Assembly (NCBI GenBank): GCA_033239005.1
Contig: BSQZ01000099.1
Coordinates: forward strand, 1,325,001 to 1,389,000
Source: Lamellibrachia satsuma
Lineage: Eukaryota; Annelida; Polychaeta; Sabellida; Siboglinidae
Length of the DNA stretch: 64,000 bases
Direction: 5' to 3'
In this document: positions 49,125 through 64,000 of the stretch, in pieces
Layout of the letters: the number at the start of each line of letters is the position of its first letter
How positions within the stretch are numbered: the stretch's first letter is position 1
Position numbers and translations under genes: made by a program
Notes under the pieces: generated by a model
The model's database searches: none
Seen by the model: the letters and a program-made list of their open reading frames with translations, nothing else
Told to the model about the DNA's origin: nothing

Positions 49125-52100
49125 TGCGAAACTAACTGGTCTGGAGTTGTTGGACGACGACAGACAACGCAGCTAGAGATCGTACGAAATGGCGGAAGTT
49201 ACTAAGTGGCCTTGTGCACCAACTAGGTAACGAATAGGACACGTATAAGTAAATGGATAAGTGTACGTATAAGTGTACGTAGTACGTACACATGTTCGTG
49301 TTTGCGCGCGCACATGTATGTATCACCTATTTCACTAAAATGTGTAAGAATTGACTACCACGAGGAGCTGGTTTTGGAAATATTACCCAAATAAAGGTTT
49401 ATTAATAAAAAGTATATTCGAAACTCGTAATGTATAATTAAGAAATTCCCTAAATGACTTGCACGTTTTGGTAATCTATAGAATGTAATCTCCATTCTTC
49501 CTCTCGGGGGCAAAATGGAAATATATCAGAACCGGATAGTATTGTGATAGCATGAATTAATCAGATAAGTGACACGGCTTGATTTTGCCGACTGTCACCT
49601 GGTTGTAACGAAGAAAACGGTAGTAAGAGCGGCATCGCATTTAATTGAAGTCATTAAAGGTGTCCTTTCAACTTAGTTTTAACGCATATTGTTTGTTTAG
49701 GTTCAAGCCACCTGTATCCAGTATAAGGTTCCATTGTGAACGTGTGTTGGAGTGCGTGCGTTTGTGCGCATGTGTGTCTGAAATAGTTGCGTGTGTAAAT
49801 CAAAATTACCCACACTGATTTTATTCAAATACTATAACATTTATCCAAAGATTTTTTTAAATATCTCCAAATCATTCACCCAACTACACTTTTTTACTGT
49901 TTGGCAGTATACAAGCATATATTAAAATCTGACTGTTACTATTCCACGAATAATTAACTTGTGCCTTAATTTGGTCAATACAAGCACATTTCAAGTAGAA
50001 GTTGTTTTTACATAAATACGTTTATGTAGACATAGCAAGTAACGATGATTTGGACATTGACCAGGTCCAGCGACTCCGAAACCCAAGTAAAAACTGCGCA
50101 ATGTACAACAGTTTGATGTCACGTATATACAATTTGATGGGATAAATAGCACCACTTGAACCATCAATACAAGATAACACCACATTACATATAAAGGACG
50201 AAAGACACTTTATTAAATCATTCAAGTAAGTGTAACGTACACGAAAACTAGTGTATAGAATGTGGTTTATTTGACGAAAAGTTATTATTCATTGACATCG
50301 CTCTCGATGACGTGAGAAGCGGTGTTGGTTAGTAATATAAATACAAATGTTGTCTCGAGTATCCACCAGGGGACGGTGTAGTGCTGGTGCCACTGGTGTC
50401 TGACCACAGTGAAGGGCCTGTTCCCTGCTCCGTCAAAGCGCTTGGTGATCTATCGTGTGTAACTTTTCCACTTTGCGGCTGTGATTTGTTCGTTAATATA
50501 TGCGTGCTTTTGAGTGTGACGTAACACAGAGCGGACGTCATCGGTCATGACTCGTCGTAATTATCTATTACGTGTCATGACCGATGACTGTCATCTCCTT
50601 TGAAGCGGAGTTGCACTTCCCCATGACATACTTTCCGTGCTAAATATACATATGCATGAAATGCAATAGTGTTGAGCGAAGTTCAGCATAATACACAACA
50701 CGAATTAACCTAATTGCGTGATTTATTATTGTTCTTATTGGGACGAACAGCGGCATGCATGCACATACACCTTATGTTATGAAGATGGTGTTAACAGTTT
50801 GCGTGTACACGTACGTTTATCTGATGACAAATACAGGTGCATGGAAATTACGTCCTGTGCTAGGTCTAACTGCATTGCCGAAATGGGTAAGTCACTTGGC
50901 TTTTAACAGTAACATTCACGCGCGTGCACGCGAATATATATATATATATATATATGACATTATTGGTGCATAATAAAAATGGTAGTATTTAATAGGCGAA
51001 GCAGTTGATGGAAATGTATATAATGTTGGGATATACAATAATAATATCGCATTCTTCCTGAACAAGGCAGCTTTATATAGCTATACCACCATCCATGAAC
51101 ACCAATTCACGAATAACATTTGCATAATCGTTGTATTCAAAATTGATATTGAAATGCTACTTTTTTCTCTTTTTATTTATACTTCATCGCATTCACGCAG
51201 ATGCATGCGTAATATTTCAAAAGAGAGATTTTCCATAGCCGACTAATTTTGATCGTGTTACGTCACTATTTTTCGTTTGAAAGATTTTGCAACTTCTTTT
51301 AGTGCTATAGATTACGACGAAAGAACCTAACATTCAACATTCATTTCCGTGAATCGGGTTCCTGTCGCGTCCTTTTGCGCTGAAATTGCCTGTTTCATCT
51401 ACTGACGTCGCCACCTGCGCGGACGTCACGTGCGTGTAATGTGTGCGTGTAATCACGACGAGAATGATCGACACGCACGCAGTGACAGGTGCACCAGCCG
51501 TCTTGCCATTATGTTCGTGTCCCGGCTCCTACCAGCATGCCGATAACGCGACAAACGATGTCCTCTTATCGCCCGCTCAGATTGGCCCTATCTGCAGCCA
51601 CCGTCGGTGTACAATACCCGCTCGACAGTATAGCGCATGACATTTTCGTCGCTTAATTTTCGCAGATTTATATCGCGGCTCCAGTTTCCCTAATTAGCCG
51701 CCCGTATCAGTTCTATTAAGATGCCATCGTAGCGTAGCTGTCAGATCAAACCTCCGCGGGCGTATTAGATTACGTGAATCGTATATCAATTATGGCACAA
51801 TGCATCGAGAGTTTTCGATGCGCGATCAAAGCGAACTATGGGAAAAACTAGCGAAGATACGAGCGATACAGGGCCAGCGAAATAAGGCGAACCCTTTTCA
51901 TTTTTATCGCTAGATTAGAATCGTCGTTTGTCCGCCCTCTCCAAAGACGGCTATCTGGCTCTTCTAATGAGGTAAGGTTCTCGGCTGATTGTGCAAACAA
52001 CAAGGCGATCCGGCACAGTATCTGTCACGAAAAGGCGACGGAAAATCGTGAGACAAGTCGAAGCTTCTTGAGCAACGATGAAAGTAATTTATCTCATTAT

Positions 52101-53395
52101 CGACCAGATGCCGCCTTTAAGCCATTCGTAACTTACGCGAGCAAGCAACGAAATTTCACTTGGAGGAAACTTTACATTAATATGGGCGTTAAAAATTACA
52201 TAATATATTTACAGTTGTTACTGCATACACGTACACGTGTAGGAATGACAATCTATTAATAATAATGATTTAATTTAATTACAAAAAAGTCTTTTTGACT
52301 ATATATATACAAAGTTAAAAAACGTTGATATTGTAATGCAATTTAAATGTGACAATACAATGGATATATAATGGATAACATTAATTGATAAAAATGCTAC
52401 ATCCAATCGTGTATGAAGTAATTCATTTGATATAATTCCCGACACTCTTGTAATACCCCGTATATGGAAACGCAATTAATTTTACCTTCAAAGCACAATG
52501 TGATTACAATTCTAATCTGTGACAGCAGTTTGATCCTTTATGAGGCGATTTTTTTATCCCAATGTATTTGTCAACCCCGGAAAATCAATTAATGTCAAAT
52601 AATATTCATTAACCTTGTAAAAATATCGCTCACTGAAATGCTAGAGTGGATTTAAAGATATCGTGGCAACAAATGCATATACCACTGACTGTGAGCGTTG
52701 AAACACGAATGAGTAGCCATATGTTCGATTAATTTTGTATGGTATTGTCAATTTGAATCACACATATATCAAGATGTTTATTAAAAAACGTTTGTCGTCG
52801 CTATTATTTTGTCATTTGACATTCCAGTAATCGAGACTCTCAGATTAGTTATTATGACACATAAATGGGCAAAGATTTTGCAATGAAACAGGCAATTAAA
52901 TATTACAAACTAGAACTATTCATTTGTAAATCAAGAATGGTATATGCCGACATACATGTAATTTAGCAAGAAAACCACAACCATACGTATGAACACCAAT
53001 GTTTATTGATAATTACTAAGGCGTGGTCTCTGAAATTATTATAAATTTATAACATGCCTTTTAAGATACGTTAATTAAGGAACACATTTGTTTGGATTTA
53101 CTTTAATGAACATATTTTCAATAACATAGAGTATATCATACTGTCATTAGCCATTTATATAAGCAAATTGGTAGTTTAAATTATCAAATATTACGAAACA
53201 CTATATCATAGTATATTTATATAATCACTCTAGAAAAGTAAAATAATTATTCGAGCATATATTTATATTAAAAAAAAATTACCATTACGTTGTTTTACAT
53301 GGAATCTGCAAATGTAAACACATTTATTTTGTTAAGTAGTGTACATGACGGTGCGTATCACTGTTTATTAATACCAGCAGCACACACAAACACAC
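49125..53395. other. No gene recognised
   Basis: Unique, mostly A/T-rich. It contains a small (TA)n at 50936-50955, a structured inverted repeat at 50537-50588, one member of the 'CATTTATCC' repeat family (49838-49890) and a GC-balanced block at 51400-52060. No supported frame. Confidence 0.5.
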
Positions 53396-53396
53396 A

Positions 53397-54117
<721 letters not shown>

Positions 54118-54580
54118 AATATGCCTTGCATAAACTACATCACATGTATTCAGTTTCTACTATAAAGCAGCTCACATTAATAGCTAGAATCTCGGAAATT
54201 ATTTTTTTCAATAGTCGTTTAAGTTTGTTTGGATATTTTTCAAAGATTCTGTTTATCATCAAAATACCTTCGAAAGAATTTCTCAGTTTAATATAAATGG
54301 ATCTTGATGCCATTTAAAACTAGTCGGCCGAAATGTTCGGAGAATATGCCCATATTTATTCATACGTAAATAACATGTCTGATAGTCTATGTCAAATAAT
54401 TATTTAAATATTACGTACATATTGTAAATGTAACTTGTCGTCCATTTATCATATAATTGTTTTTGCGTCATAATTATTCGTCCAAAATATAACGTTGTGC
54501 AAAGCGTTTCTACTGTAGTATATGTTAGAGTGCGCGGGTCGAATACATTTTTCCAATTTGATGTAGAAAAGTAAATATAA
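54118..54580. other. No gene recognised
   Basis: A/T-rich unique sequence between repeat arrays. Confidence 0.5.
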
Positions 54581-54584
54581 TTAC

Positions 54585-54748
<164 letters not shown>

Positions 54749-55078
54749 TCGCACGCACCCACGCACACAATAAGTTTCGCATGCATGCATGCTTTCGTGA
54801 GAAACAAATTATAATTTCAGATCAATTCGAACGGGATATATTTGCACAGGCACGCATATAATAATAGTTGGGCTTCCACTGATGATGACTCAAATAGCTT
54901 AAATTAGCTGCCGGAGTATGTTTTAGGGATCGTTGAATAGGTTGGAACGTATACTGCGATATTAAGCTATAGTGAGTGTGTGTAAAAAGGTCTGCCAACC
55001 TTGATATTAAATTTATCTCAAACGTGTGTGTAGCTAAATATTCCTATATATATATATACGTGTTTGTGACAGGCATGA

Positions 55079-56600
<1,522 letters not shown>

Positions 56601-56859
56601 GAATATATTGAGAACTGATTTGTACAATACACCCTTACACTTGTATAGCTGTATTATTTATTGTCATCTATAAGTGACAGGGCAAGCAACTTAAGCATTG
56701 CGCTTCTTCCAGCCCTTTTTCAACTTTTTCAACTTGTACTATTGGTGTTTGTATGTTTACTGTTGACGTTGTTGAAATAACCTTTATCTTTATTATGTAT
56801 ATGCTTGGGTGTTCAAGGCTTAAAGTTAAGCGTACTTCCCTACGTGTGTGTCTATGCAT

Positions 56860-57665
56860 GTGAACAGAGATACGCACTTGTGTGCGTGTACATGAAATTG
56901 ACTTGTGTGCGTGTACGTGAAATAGACTTGTGTGCGTGTACATGAAATGGACTTGTATGCGTGTACATGGAATGGAATTGTGTGCGTGTTCATGGAATGG
57001 ACTTGTGTGCGTGTACATGGAATGGACTTGTGTGCGTGTACATGGAATGGACTTGTGTGCGTGTACATGGAATGGACTTGTGTGCGTGTACATGGAATGG
57101 ACTTGTGTGCGTGTACATGAAATTGACTTGTGTGCGTGTACGTGAAATAGACTTGTGTGCGTGTACATGAAATGGACTTGTATGCGTGTACATGGAATGG
57201 ATTTGTGTACGTGTTCATGGAATGGACTTGTGTGCGTGTACATGGAATGGAATTGTGTGCGTGTTCATGGAATGGACTTGTGTGCGTGTACATGGAATGG
57301 ACTTGTGTGCGTGTACATGGAATGGACTTGTGTGCGTGTACATGGAATGGACTTGTATGCGTGTACATGGAATGGATTTGTGTACGTGTTCATGGAATGG
57401 ACTTGTGTGCGTGTACATGGAATGGAATTGTGTGCGTGTACATGGAATGGACTTGTGTACGTGTTCATGGAATGGACTTGTGTGCGTGTACATGGAATGG
57501 ACTTGTGTGCGTATACATGGAATGGACTTGAGTGCGTGTTCATGTAATGGACTTGTGTGCGTGTACATATGAAATGAAATTGTGTGCGTGTACATGGAAT
57601 GGACTTGTGTGCGTGTGCATGGAATGGACTTGTGTGCGTGTGCATGGAATGGACTTGTGCGCGTG
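56860..57665. repeat. 25-bp minisatellite, about 32 copies
   Basis: Unit ATGGAATGGACTTGTGTGCG plus TGTAC. Because 25 is not a multiple of three and the unit has no stop in any frame, all three frames on both strands stay open as 25-residue super-repeats. These are repeat artefacts, not genes. Confidence 0.96.
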
Positions 57666-58670
57666 TACGTTTATAGGTTGTGTCTTTTTCACATCAAGCA
57701 TAAGATGATGATGCTTGGCAAATCCTTGTGTTGTTTGGATTATACTTTGATCTCAATACAGTTGGCTTCAAATGTCTATAGTCAGCATTTATCATAATAC
57801 GATACATGACAGTAACTTGTGATAAACAATTTTGACAAGGTGAGTAACTGTCATGTTATCTACTAGAACTCTGCCGCTGATGGAAATGTCTAATAACCCC
57901 GGTCTACTTACCCTTTGAACATTGTCGCGCTGTTGTGTCACTTTCTTTAAATATCTATGCGCGATCTCAAATTCAAAACATCCAAGCAATGCGATTTAAA
58001 GAGCTGCATAACGATGGACAGTTTCTGAAGAACTTCCTATCAGCCATGTGTCCATAAGGAACTATATAGATGCTGCAATAAACCTTTGGAAAGAAACCAG
58101 TGGTGAAATTAATTATCTACGATACAGAGAAATGACAGTTGCCCCGCTTCTAATCGGCAAACATGTGGTCTGACTGCGAATTTCATTTACAAAAGGCGAA
58201 ACGAAATCCTTTGATCTACGGCTTGACTATAATCGCGGTTTTAAAAGCGGTTTACGAACGGAAGACGAGACTCGTTTATATGTGGCACGCCTTTACATAG
58301 CTACCATTACATAGATTGCTGATATGTCGTTCAGATTTGTACAAAAGAACACGTCTCGTGTCTTTTAATTATATAATTATATTTATCTGTTGCTAGAGTA
58401 TTTACGCGTCGTCCACACAACACTGTGTCGGTTAGAGATGTAAGTGAAAACTTTGAAAAGAAAAGTCAGCTAGCACACATTAGCCTCAAGTTACATGTAA
58501 TTCGGGTTTTCCGAAATTAATGGAGACGATTACTGCGGGAACTTGATGTGTAAAGATATACTCACCTTTGAAGTGCCACGCGTTTGTTCGTTAAAGTGTG
58601 TGGTACATGGGAAACGTAGGAATGTTCTAAGATATAACTGGAATATTTTAGCTAAAGTAAAACGCAAATA
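57666..58670. other. No gene recognised
   Basis: Unique sequence without supported frames. Confidence 0.5.
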
Positions 58671-58676
58671 TTGTCT

Positions 58677-59190
<514 letters not shown>

Positions 59191-60040
59191 GTGTGTTCAT
59201 ACGCGTGTCTTCTGATGTGATAACAGTCTGTTAGTATATAAAGCCTTCTATAAAGCAGGTGTTTATAGTTCGTCGGTACATACGTGTACGTTTTTCACGA
59301 AGTAACACGTTACATCATTAAACTATAAAATAAACATATTAGTTACGCGTATTATCACATATTTTGCTACGGGCGGCAAAAAAGTCGGAAGTAATTCCTG
59401 GTTCAGTCGCAAATCAGTCACTGAGTCCTTATAATAGCATCGTACGTTACACGATACACGACTTCGCCTCGCTTTGGTTCAAGTTGTCATTTCCGGAAAC
59501 ATATCATCTTCTCATATTCGGCGTGCTGCCTGGTTCGTGTTCACAAGCTGCTACATTAGCACTCGCTCGCCGTGTTCCGATTATCGCAAGAATCACCCTT
59601 AATTTGCTCCGACGTCGCAAAATAGCTACGCGCGAAACCGACGAGTGAATTTGGTAGATCGTATCGCCTCTTCACGCTGTAAGACTACTCCGCTTCGCAG
59701 TGAGCCGTGGAGGAACCTTCACTGTAAGTGACTAATACGTTGCGTGTTCAACTTGGTTATCTGTGTGACACAAACTGACATGTGGCGATGCTCAATTCGT
59801 TCGACAAATGACGACGTAATTGTATATCCTTCAGAACTGATATGTCGGTTTTCAAACGAGATCGCATGTTCTACCGGTTCTATAATTATGTCGCACGAAC
59901 GTGCCTTGTTGCGCCGGTGGTTTTGTGAGAGGAAAAAACGAAAACCTTACCTTGGGGAACGTTACGTTTAAATCCGACATTGGTCCATCACCTTTGATCT
60001 CAGTAGAAAGTTCTTGTTTGTTTTTGTCCTCACTGTTATT
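59191..60040. other. No gene recognised
   Basis: GC-balanced unique sequence at about 59360-59960 with a 94-codon plus frame (59364-59648) that I do not recognise. Possibly regulatory. Confidence 0.4.
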
Positions 60041-60043
60041 GTG

Positions 60044-60225
<182 letters not shown>

Positions 60226-60343
60226 ATGCTCAGTGTTTACGTAATTGATGTAGCCATTTCATCGTTGCTTCTTCATCATATTTATCATCTTTATCCTGAT
60301 TTTAATTATAATTGTCATCATCATCATTTCAATAATATTTGTC

Positions 60344-60360
60344 ATCATCATTATCATCAT

Positions 60361-60406
<46 letters not shown>
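60344..60406. repeat. (ATC)n-(CAG)12
   Basis: CAG units at 60370-60405, inverted relative to the CTG tract about 146 bp away. Further ATC units follow at 60478-60500. Confidence 0.95.
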
Positions 60407-60408
<2 letters not shown>

Positions 60409-60506
60409 GTCATCGTATATTAGTCGTTTTTTTTTGTTATTGATGTTATTGCTTTTATCATTGTTGTTGTTATTTATTATCATCATCATCATCATCATTA
60501 TCCTTA

Positions 60507-62035
60507 TGCTCCAGCCGAACCCCTACCCATCCACCGGTTGATGATTCTTCCAATATTAATATTTCGTGAATTTCATCTACCACAATGCAACGCTTAGTCG
60601 GTACACCCTTCCGCCATCTCGCTCTCGTTGCCATGTGTACCGCTGTCATGATTTGCTCTTTGTCAGGAAGGACGCAATTTATTATTTCCATTGCGTTCAT
60701 TACAACGGGCGTGACATTGTGTTTAAACTGTACGTCTCTAAGGAAACACCAGACACACTGTCAGATACATTTTATACAGCTGTATGTACAATTGTACGCA
60801 GCATATAAGATACGAGTCGTACGGGAAATTTCATCACGCGTTTTAACTAAAAAATTCAGACAGTCACAACTGGCAGTAGTGATATTATATTTACTTTTAG
60901 TTCTACGTTTAGCTTGGCAATGACTTGTTGATTTATATTACTACTATATTTAGTGGCAAATTTATCAAAATGGCCAACGATAAAAGTATTTCCTATATTA
61001 TGATCGCGGATTTCGATTTCATTATTTCGCACATCGGTTGAACAAAATGAAACTCAACAAGACATAACTATGTTGCTGCATGACTTGTGCTCAAGACGCC
61101 ACGATAAGCTATTTAAAATGTAGGTTTGACATTTACTGAATACATAGTAAAGAAAACATTGTTTGGTTATTTAAACGAAATAATGAACGTGTGTTATAAT
61201 CATACTTTCATGTATGCAGCAAAACTCAACGAGTTCCAGCCTTCTGCCTGCGTATTGTTGTCAACAAACTCGCATTCTAAGTATACGCTGTCTGAACATT
61301 TGATCAATTTATGTTTGACAAGTGGAATGGTGATATAAAATCACCTCAACATTGCGTGCGTGTGTGCTCGCGTGGGCGTGTGGGTGTGCGTGGGTGGGTA
61401 GGTGGGTGGGCGGGCGAGTGCGTGAATATGTGCGTGCGTGCTTACGTACGTGTGTACTTTCGTGCGTGCGTGTAACACGAAAAACGACACGTCATCTAAT
61501 TGTATGAGCCTCGTTTGATCACAAGGATTTTATCATGAGCCTCGTTTTCGTATCGATCCCCATTCAGTTTCTCATTTTTGAAATACGGCCCGCAAAATGC
61601 TTCCCAATACTCGTAATATCGTTGCGATGGGCACTTTACAACACGTTTCCTTTGATCGGCTTTGTACGTACATATTTTCTTGACATTAACAAATTGGGCA
61701 ATTACCATCAGACTTGTACAATTAAGTTGGCCCTTAGAAAAATACCCGCTTAATAAAAACGCTATCGCCGAAATGACTAAATTGATGAGAAGTCTGGTGC
61801 ACGGGCCATTATTGTTTATATTTCGTCGTGGCGTTCGGGGGGGGATACGGCCGCGATCCCGTCGTGATAAATGGCGACTTGATGGATGGCGACCGCGCGC
61901 TCTTGTCATTTCCAAACCAAACAAATAGTTCGCGGATAATAGATGACGCTAAGCAGTTTTTCGGCAGTCGATGAAAGCGGCGGCGTCGCTTTGATGTCTT
62001 CGCAAGAAACTCGGTTGTCAGTGGCGAGGATATTA
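60507..62035. other. No gene recognised; one unidentified minus frame
   Basis: Unique sequence apart from a GTGGGTGC/GTGC-type low-complexity stretch at about 61355-61475. A minus frame from ATG 61909 to 61496 (about 137 codons) has an Arg-rich start and one hydrophobic segment (LLINLVISAIAFLLSGYF). It has no repeats and no recognisable family, so it is only a weak candidate exon. Confidence 0.3.
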
Positions 62036-62039
62036 CTGG

Positions 62040-62375
62040 AGATTGGAGGGGGGGAGCGGGACAAGAGAGGGAGAGGGAGGGAAGGGGAGGGGAAGGAGAG
62101 GGGGATGGAGGGAGAACGATAAAGAGGGAGAGCGAGAGGGAGAGAAAGGGCGAGAAATGGAGATAGAGGGAGAGAGAGTTGGGAAATGAGAGGGAGAAGA
62201 AGGGGAAGAGTGAGAATGAGAGGGCGGGGGAAAGGAAGAGGGAAAGCGAGGGAGAAAGAGGGCGCGAGCGAGGGCGAGAGAGGGAGAGGGAAAGGGAGAT
62301 AGATAGGGAGACGGAGAGGGAGAGAGTGAGAGGGAGAGGGAAAGGGAGAAAGAAAGAGGGAGAGAAAGCGAGCTG
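62040..62375. repeat. Purine-only (GGGAGA)n tract
   Basis: About 335 bp in which the plus strand is almost entirely G and A (units of AGAGGGAGAGGG type, with few T or C). Confidence 0.95.
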
Positions 62376-62432
62376 TGAAACCGACTTTGAGAATACCAGG
62401 GACGACAACAGTTAAATAACACATTTGGGAAA

Positions 62433-62594
62433 TTTAAATTGGTTTCACTATGATGTGTGTTAAATTGGTTTCACTGTGATGTGTGTTAAATTGGTTTCAC
62501 TATGATGTGTGTTAAATTGGTTTCACTATGATGTGTGTTAAATTGGTTTCACTATGATGTGTGTTAAATTGGTTTCACTATGATGTGTGTTAAA
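62433..62594. repeat. 26-bp tandem repeat, about six copies
   Basis: Unit TTAAATTGGTTTCACTATGA plus TGTGTG, nearly perfect. Confidence 0.95.
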
Positions 62595-62599
62595 CGTAA

Positions 62600-63325
62600 A
62601 AGAAGAAACCAAAGCGGCAAATTGAGTGAATAATGAATTGACTGAAGCCGATTTCAAAATATTCGGATTATTGTTTCGGGAGAAAAGTTATCCTGGCATA
62701 ACTGCACTGCGAAAGGGAGAAGCTTCTTAGTTCGACGCTAGGTAGCGCTTTGCAAGCTCATATCTCGCGCGAATTCGGAAGCGTCCTTCACCTTGGTTTA
62801 TTATATTTCGCATAACGACAACAACAATGTCCGAATGCGCCTTACTCTCGAATGGGAATCAATCAAACAACTGATACGGTCCTGGTATTGTGTTTCCGCC
62901 ATCTCGAACGTAGTTTGCCACTCAATCTGTCGGCGAACTTGAGGCATTCTCTAGGAATTAAACTGAATTAAAAACTGCGTGAACACGACAAAAAAGAGAC
63001 AATAAACATTCTGCTCAGTAGCTTCCATTTTGCGAAAATTGTCTAGTTATATCATCACGAGATTATACAACTTCGCCATCTAGTGACTATTCTTGTTGAA
63101 TAAGGCGGCTATTCCGCTAGTCCGCTAATCCGAAATAACTGTTCACTGTGATAGCGATTGCTTATCACGCGGTAAAATTCCCCTCGCTATTTCGGATTAG
63201 TTAATCCGAAAAAACTCTGTGAAAGGGGCTTTAGTGCTTTAGTGTGTCAGTGATTAAATGATCCATTGTCTCTACGACTGAGTGACTGATTGATGGGTTG
63301 GTTTGTGATTAATTGATTGACTAAT
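62600..63325. other. No gene recognised; possible MITE end
   Basis: Unique sequence to about 63120. A 13-bp perfect inverted repeat (63125-63137 with 63188-63200) is followed by TAATCCGAAAAAACTCTGTG and AAAGGGGCTTTA, which reads in reverse like a common MITE terminus (TAAAGCCCCTTT). Confidence 0.35.
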
Positions 63326-63329
63326 TTAA

Positions 63330-63337
63330 TGAGCGAG

Positions 63338-63369
<32 letters not shown>

Positions 63370-63520
63370 TGAGTGAATGAGTGGATGGGTGGGTGGGTGA
63401 GTGAGTGAGTGAGTGGGTGAGTGAGTGAGTGAGTGAGTGAGTGGGTGGGTGGGTGGGTGGGTGGGTGGGTGAGTGAGTGAGTGAGTGAGTGAGTGAGTGA
63501 GTGAGTGAGTGAGTGAGTGA
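63330..63520. repeat. (GTGC)n-(GTGG)n-(GTGA)n tetranucleotide array
   Basis: Successive blocks of GTGC, GGTG and GTGA units. Minus-strand frames of SLTH repeats are artefacts. Confidence 0.95.
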
Positions 63521-63647
63521 AATAGTGCGTCAGTGGAACTATAACTATAAAAGTGCCACATATATAATAGACAGACGTACTACATAAGGTAACATCAATG
63601 CTGACCACATTCATGACCACTGAGCGTCGCACCACGTGTTCAACTTA

Positions 63648-63730
63648 TTCACCGTTTATCGTTGTTATTCACCGTTTATCGTTGTTATTCACCGTTTATC
63701 GTTGTTATTCGCCGTTTATCATCGTTATTC
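63648..63730. repeat. 20-bp tandem repeat, four copies
   Basis: CACCGTTTATCGTTGTTATT units, the last two with substitutions (GCCGTTTATCATCG). Confidence 0.92.
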
Positions 63731-64000
63731 GCCGATTCAAATAGCGCGCGCGTCCTATTTCCATTGAGTATACGTGCTCAAGTTTCAAACGTGTCAAGCA
63801 TTTTTATCGAAGCCACTGGGCACATGCAGCACACGCATGTCGTCTTAACACTAGACTTAAATGTCGTATGCCTCTTAACACCAGCCAGACAACTGCAGGT
63901 ATGTTTCCAAAATAACGACTTTTATTAGTAATCGCTCAACGAAAACCGCTATACACTTGTTTTGCTCAAACAATATTTAAATCAACTAAAAATAAAATGT
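63731..64000. other. No gene recognised
   Basis: Short unique tail of the window. Confidence 0.5.

Noticed and set aside
56668..57645. Long Cys- or His-rich frames on both strands
   Set aside because: 25-bp minisatellite open in all frames; no protein family.
62033..62424. Ser/Pro/Leu-rich minus frames of up to 199 codons
   Set aside because: Pyrimidine strand of the GGGAGA tract; low-complexity artefact.

Overview
The window is eukaryotic nuclear DNA from an invertebrate animal. Coding exons are short, have GT/AG splice sites and are separated by kilobase introns. Most of the rest is microsatellite, minisatellite and decayed transposon sequence. No bacterial operons, Shine-Dalgarno sites or prophage genes were seen. 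A mollusc or other lophotrochozoan is a reasonable guess, but the sequence alone does not settle the phylum.

Two protein-coding genes can be reconstructed. A T-cell-leukaemia-homeobox (Tlx) gene lies on the minus strand between 24011 and 4768. It has three exons with phase-compatible splice sites and encodes about 329 residues: an Eh1-like motif, an FPWM hexapeptide, and a homeodomain with the family-typical Thr47. Its introns (about 10.9 and 7.3 kb) hold two intact-looking tRNA-Val(AAC) genes, a third damaged copy and a decayed tRNA fragment. They also hold a 127-bp duplicated block on either side of exon 2 and several minisatellites. A GC box and CCAAT box lie about 0.7 kb upstream of the start codon.

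On the plus strand, 33339-36200 encodes a three-exon, roughly 489-residue type I membrane protein. Its order is signal peptide, fibrinogen-related domain, two EGF-like modules, one transmembrane helix and a charged 100-residue cytoplasmic tail. This is the layout of a cell-surface lectin-like receptor.

The remaining sequence is repeats. A 1.38-kb hAT-type DNA transposon with 15-bp terminal inverted repeats, a near-perfect 8-bp target duplication and a remnant transposase exon occupies 41579-42955. A second inverted-repeat element lies near 28709-29522. Three non-LTR retrotransposon fragments are at about 2170-2304, 46310-46925 and 55962-56600. Over a dozen minisatellites have units of 19-124 bp. 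The right third is packed with (TA)n arrays, up to about 305 bp long. A (CTG)54 tract at 60062 is followed by (CAG)12, and a purine-only block of about 330 bp lies at 62040.

No coding gene was recognised between 36.2 and 64 kb. The two genes show no sign of functional linkage; they are simply neighbours in divergent orientation.
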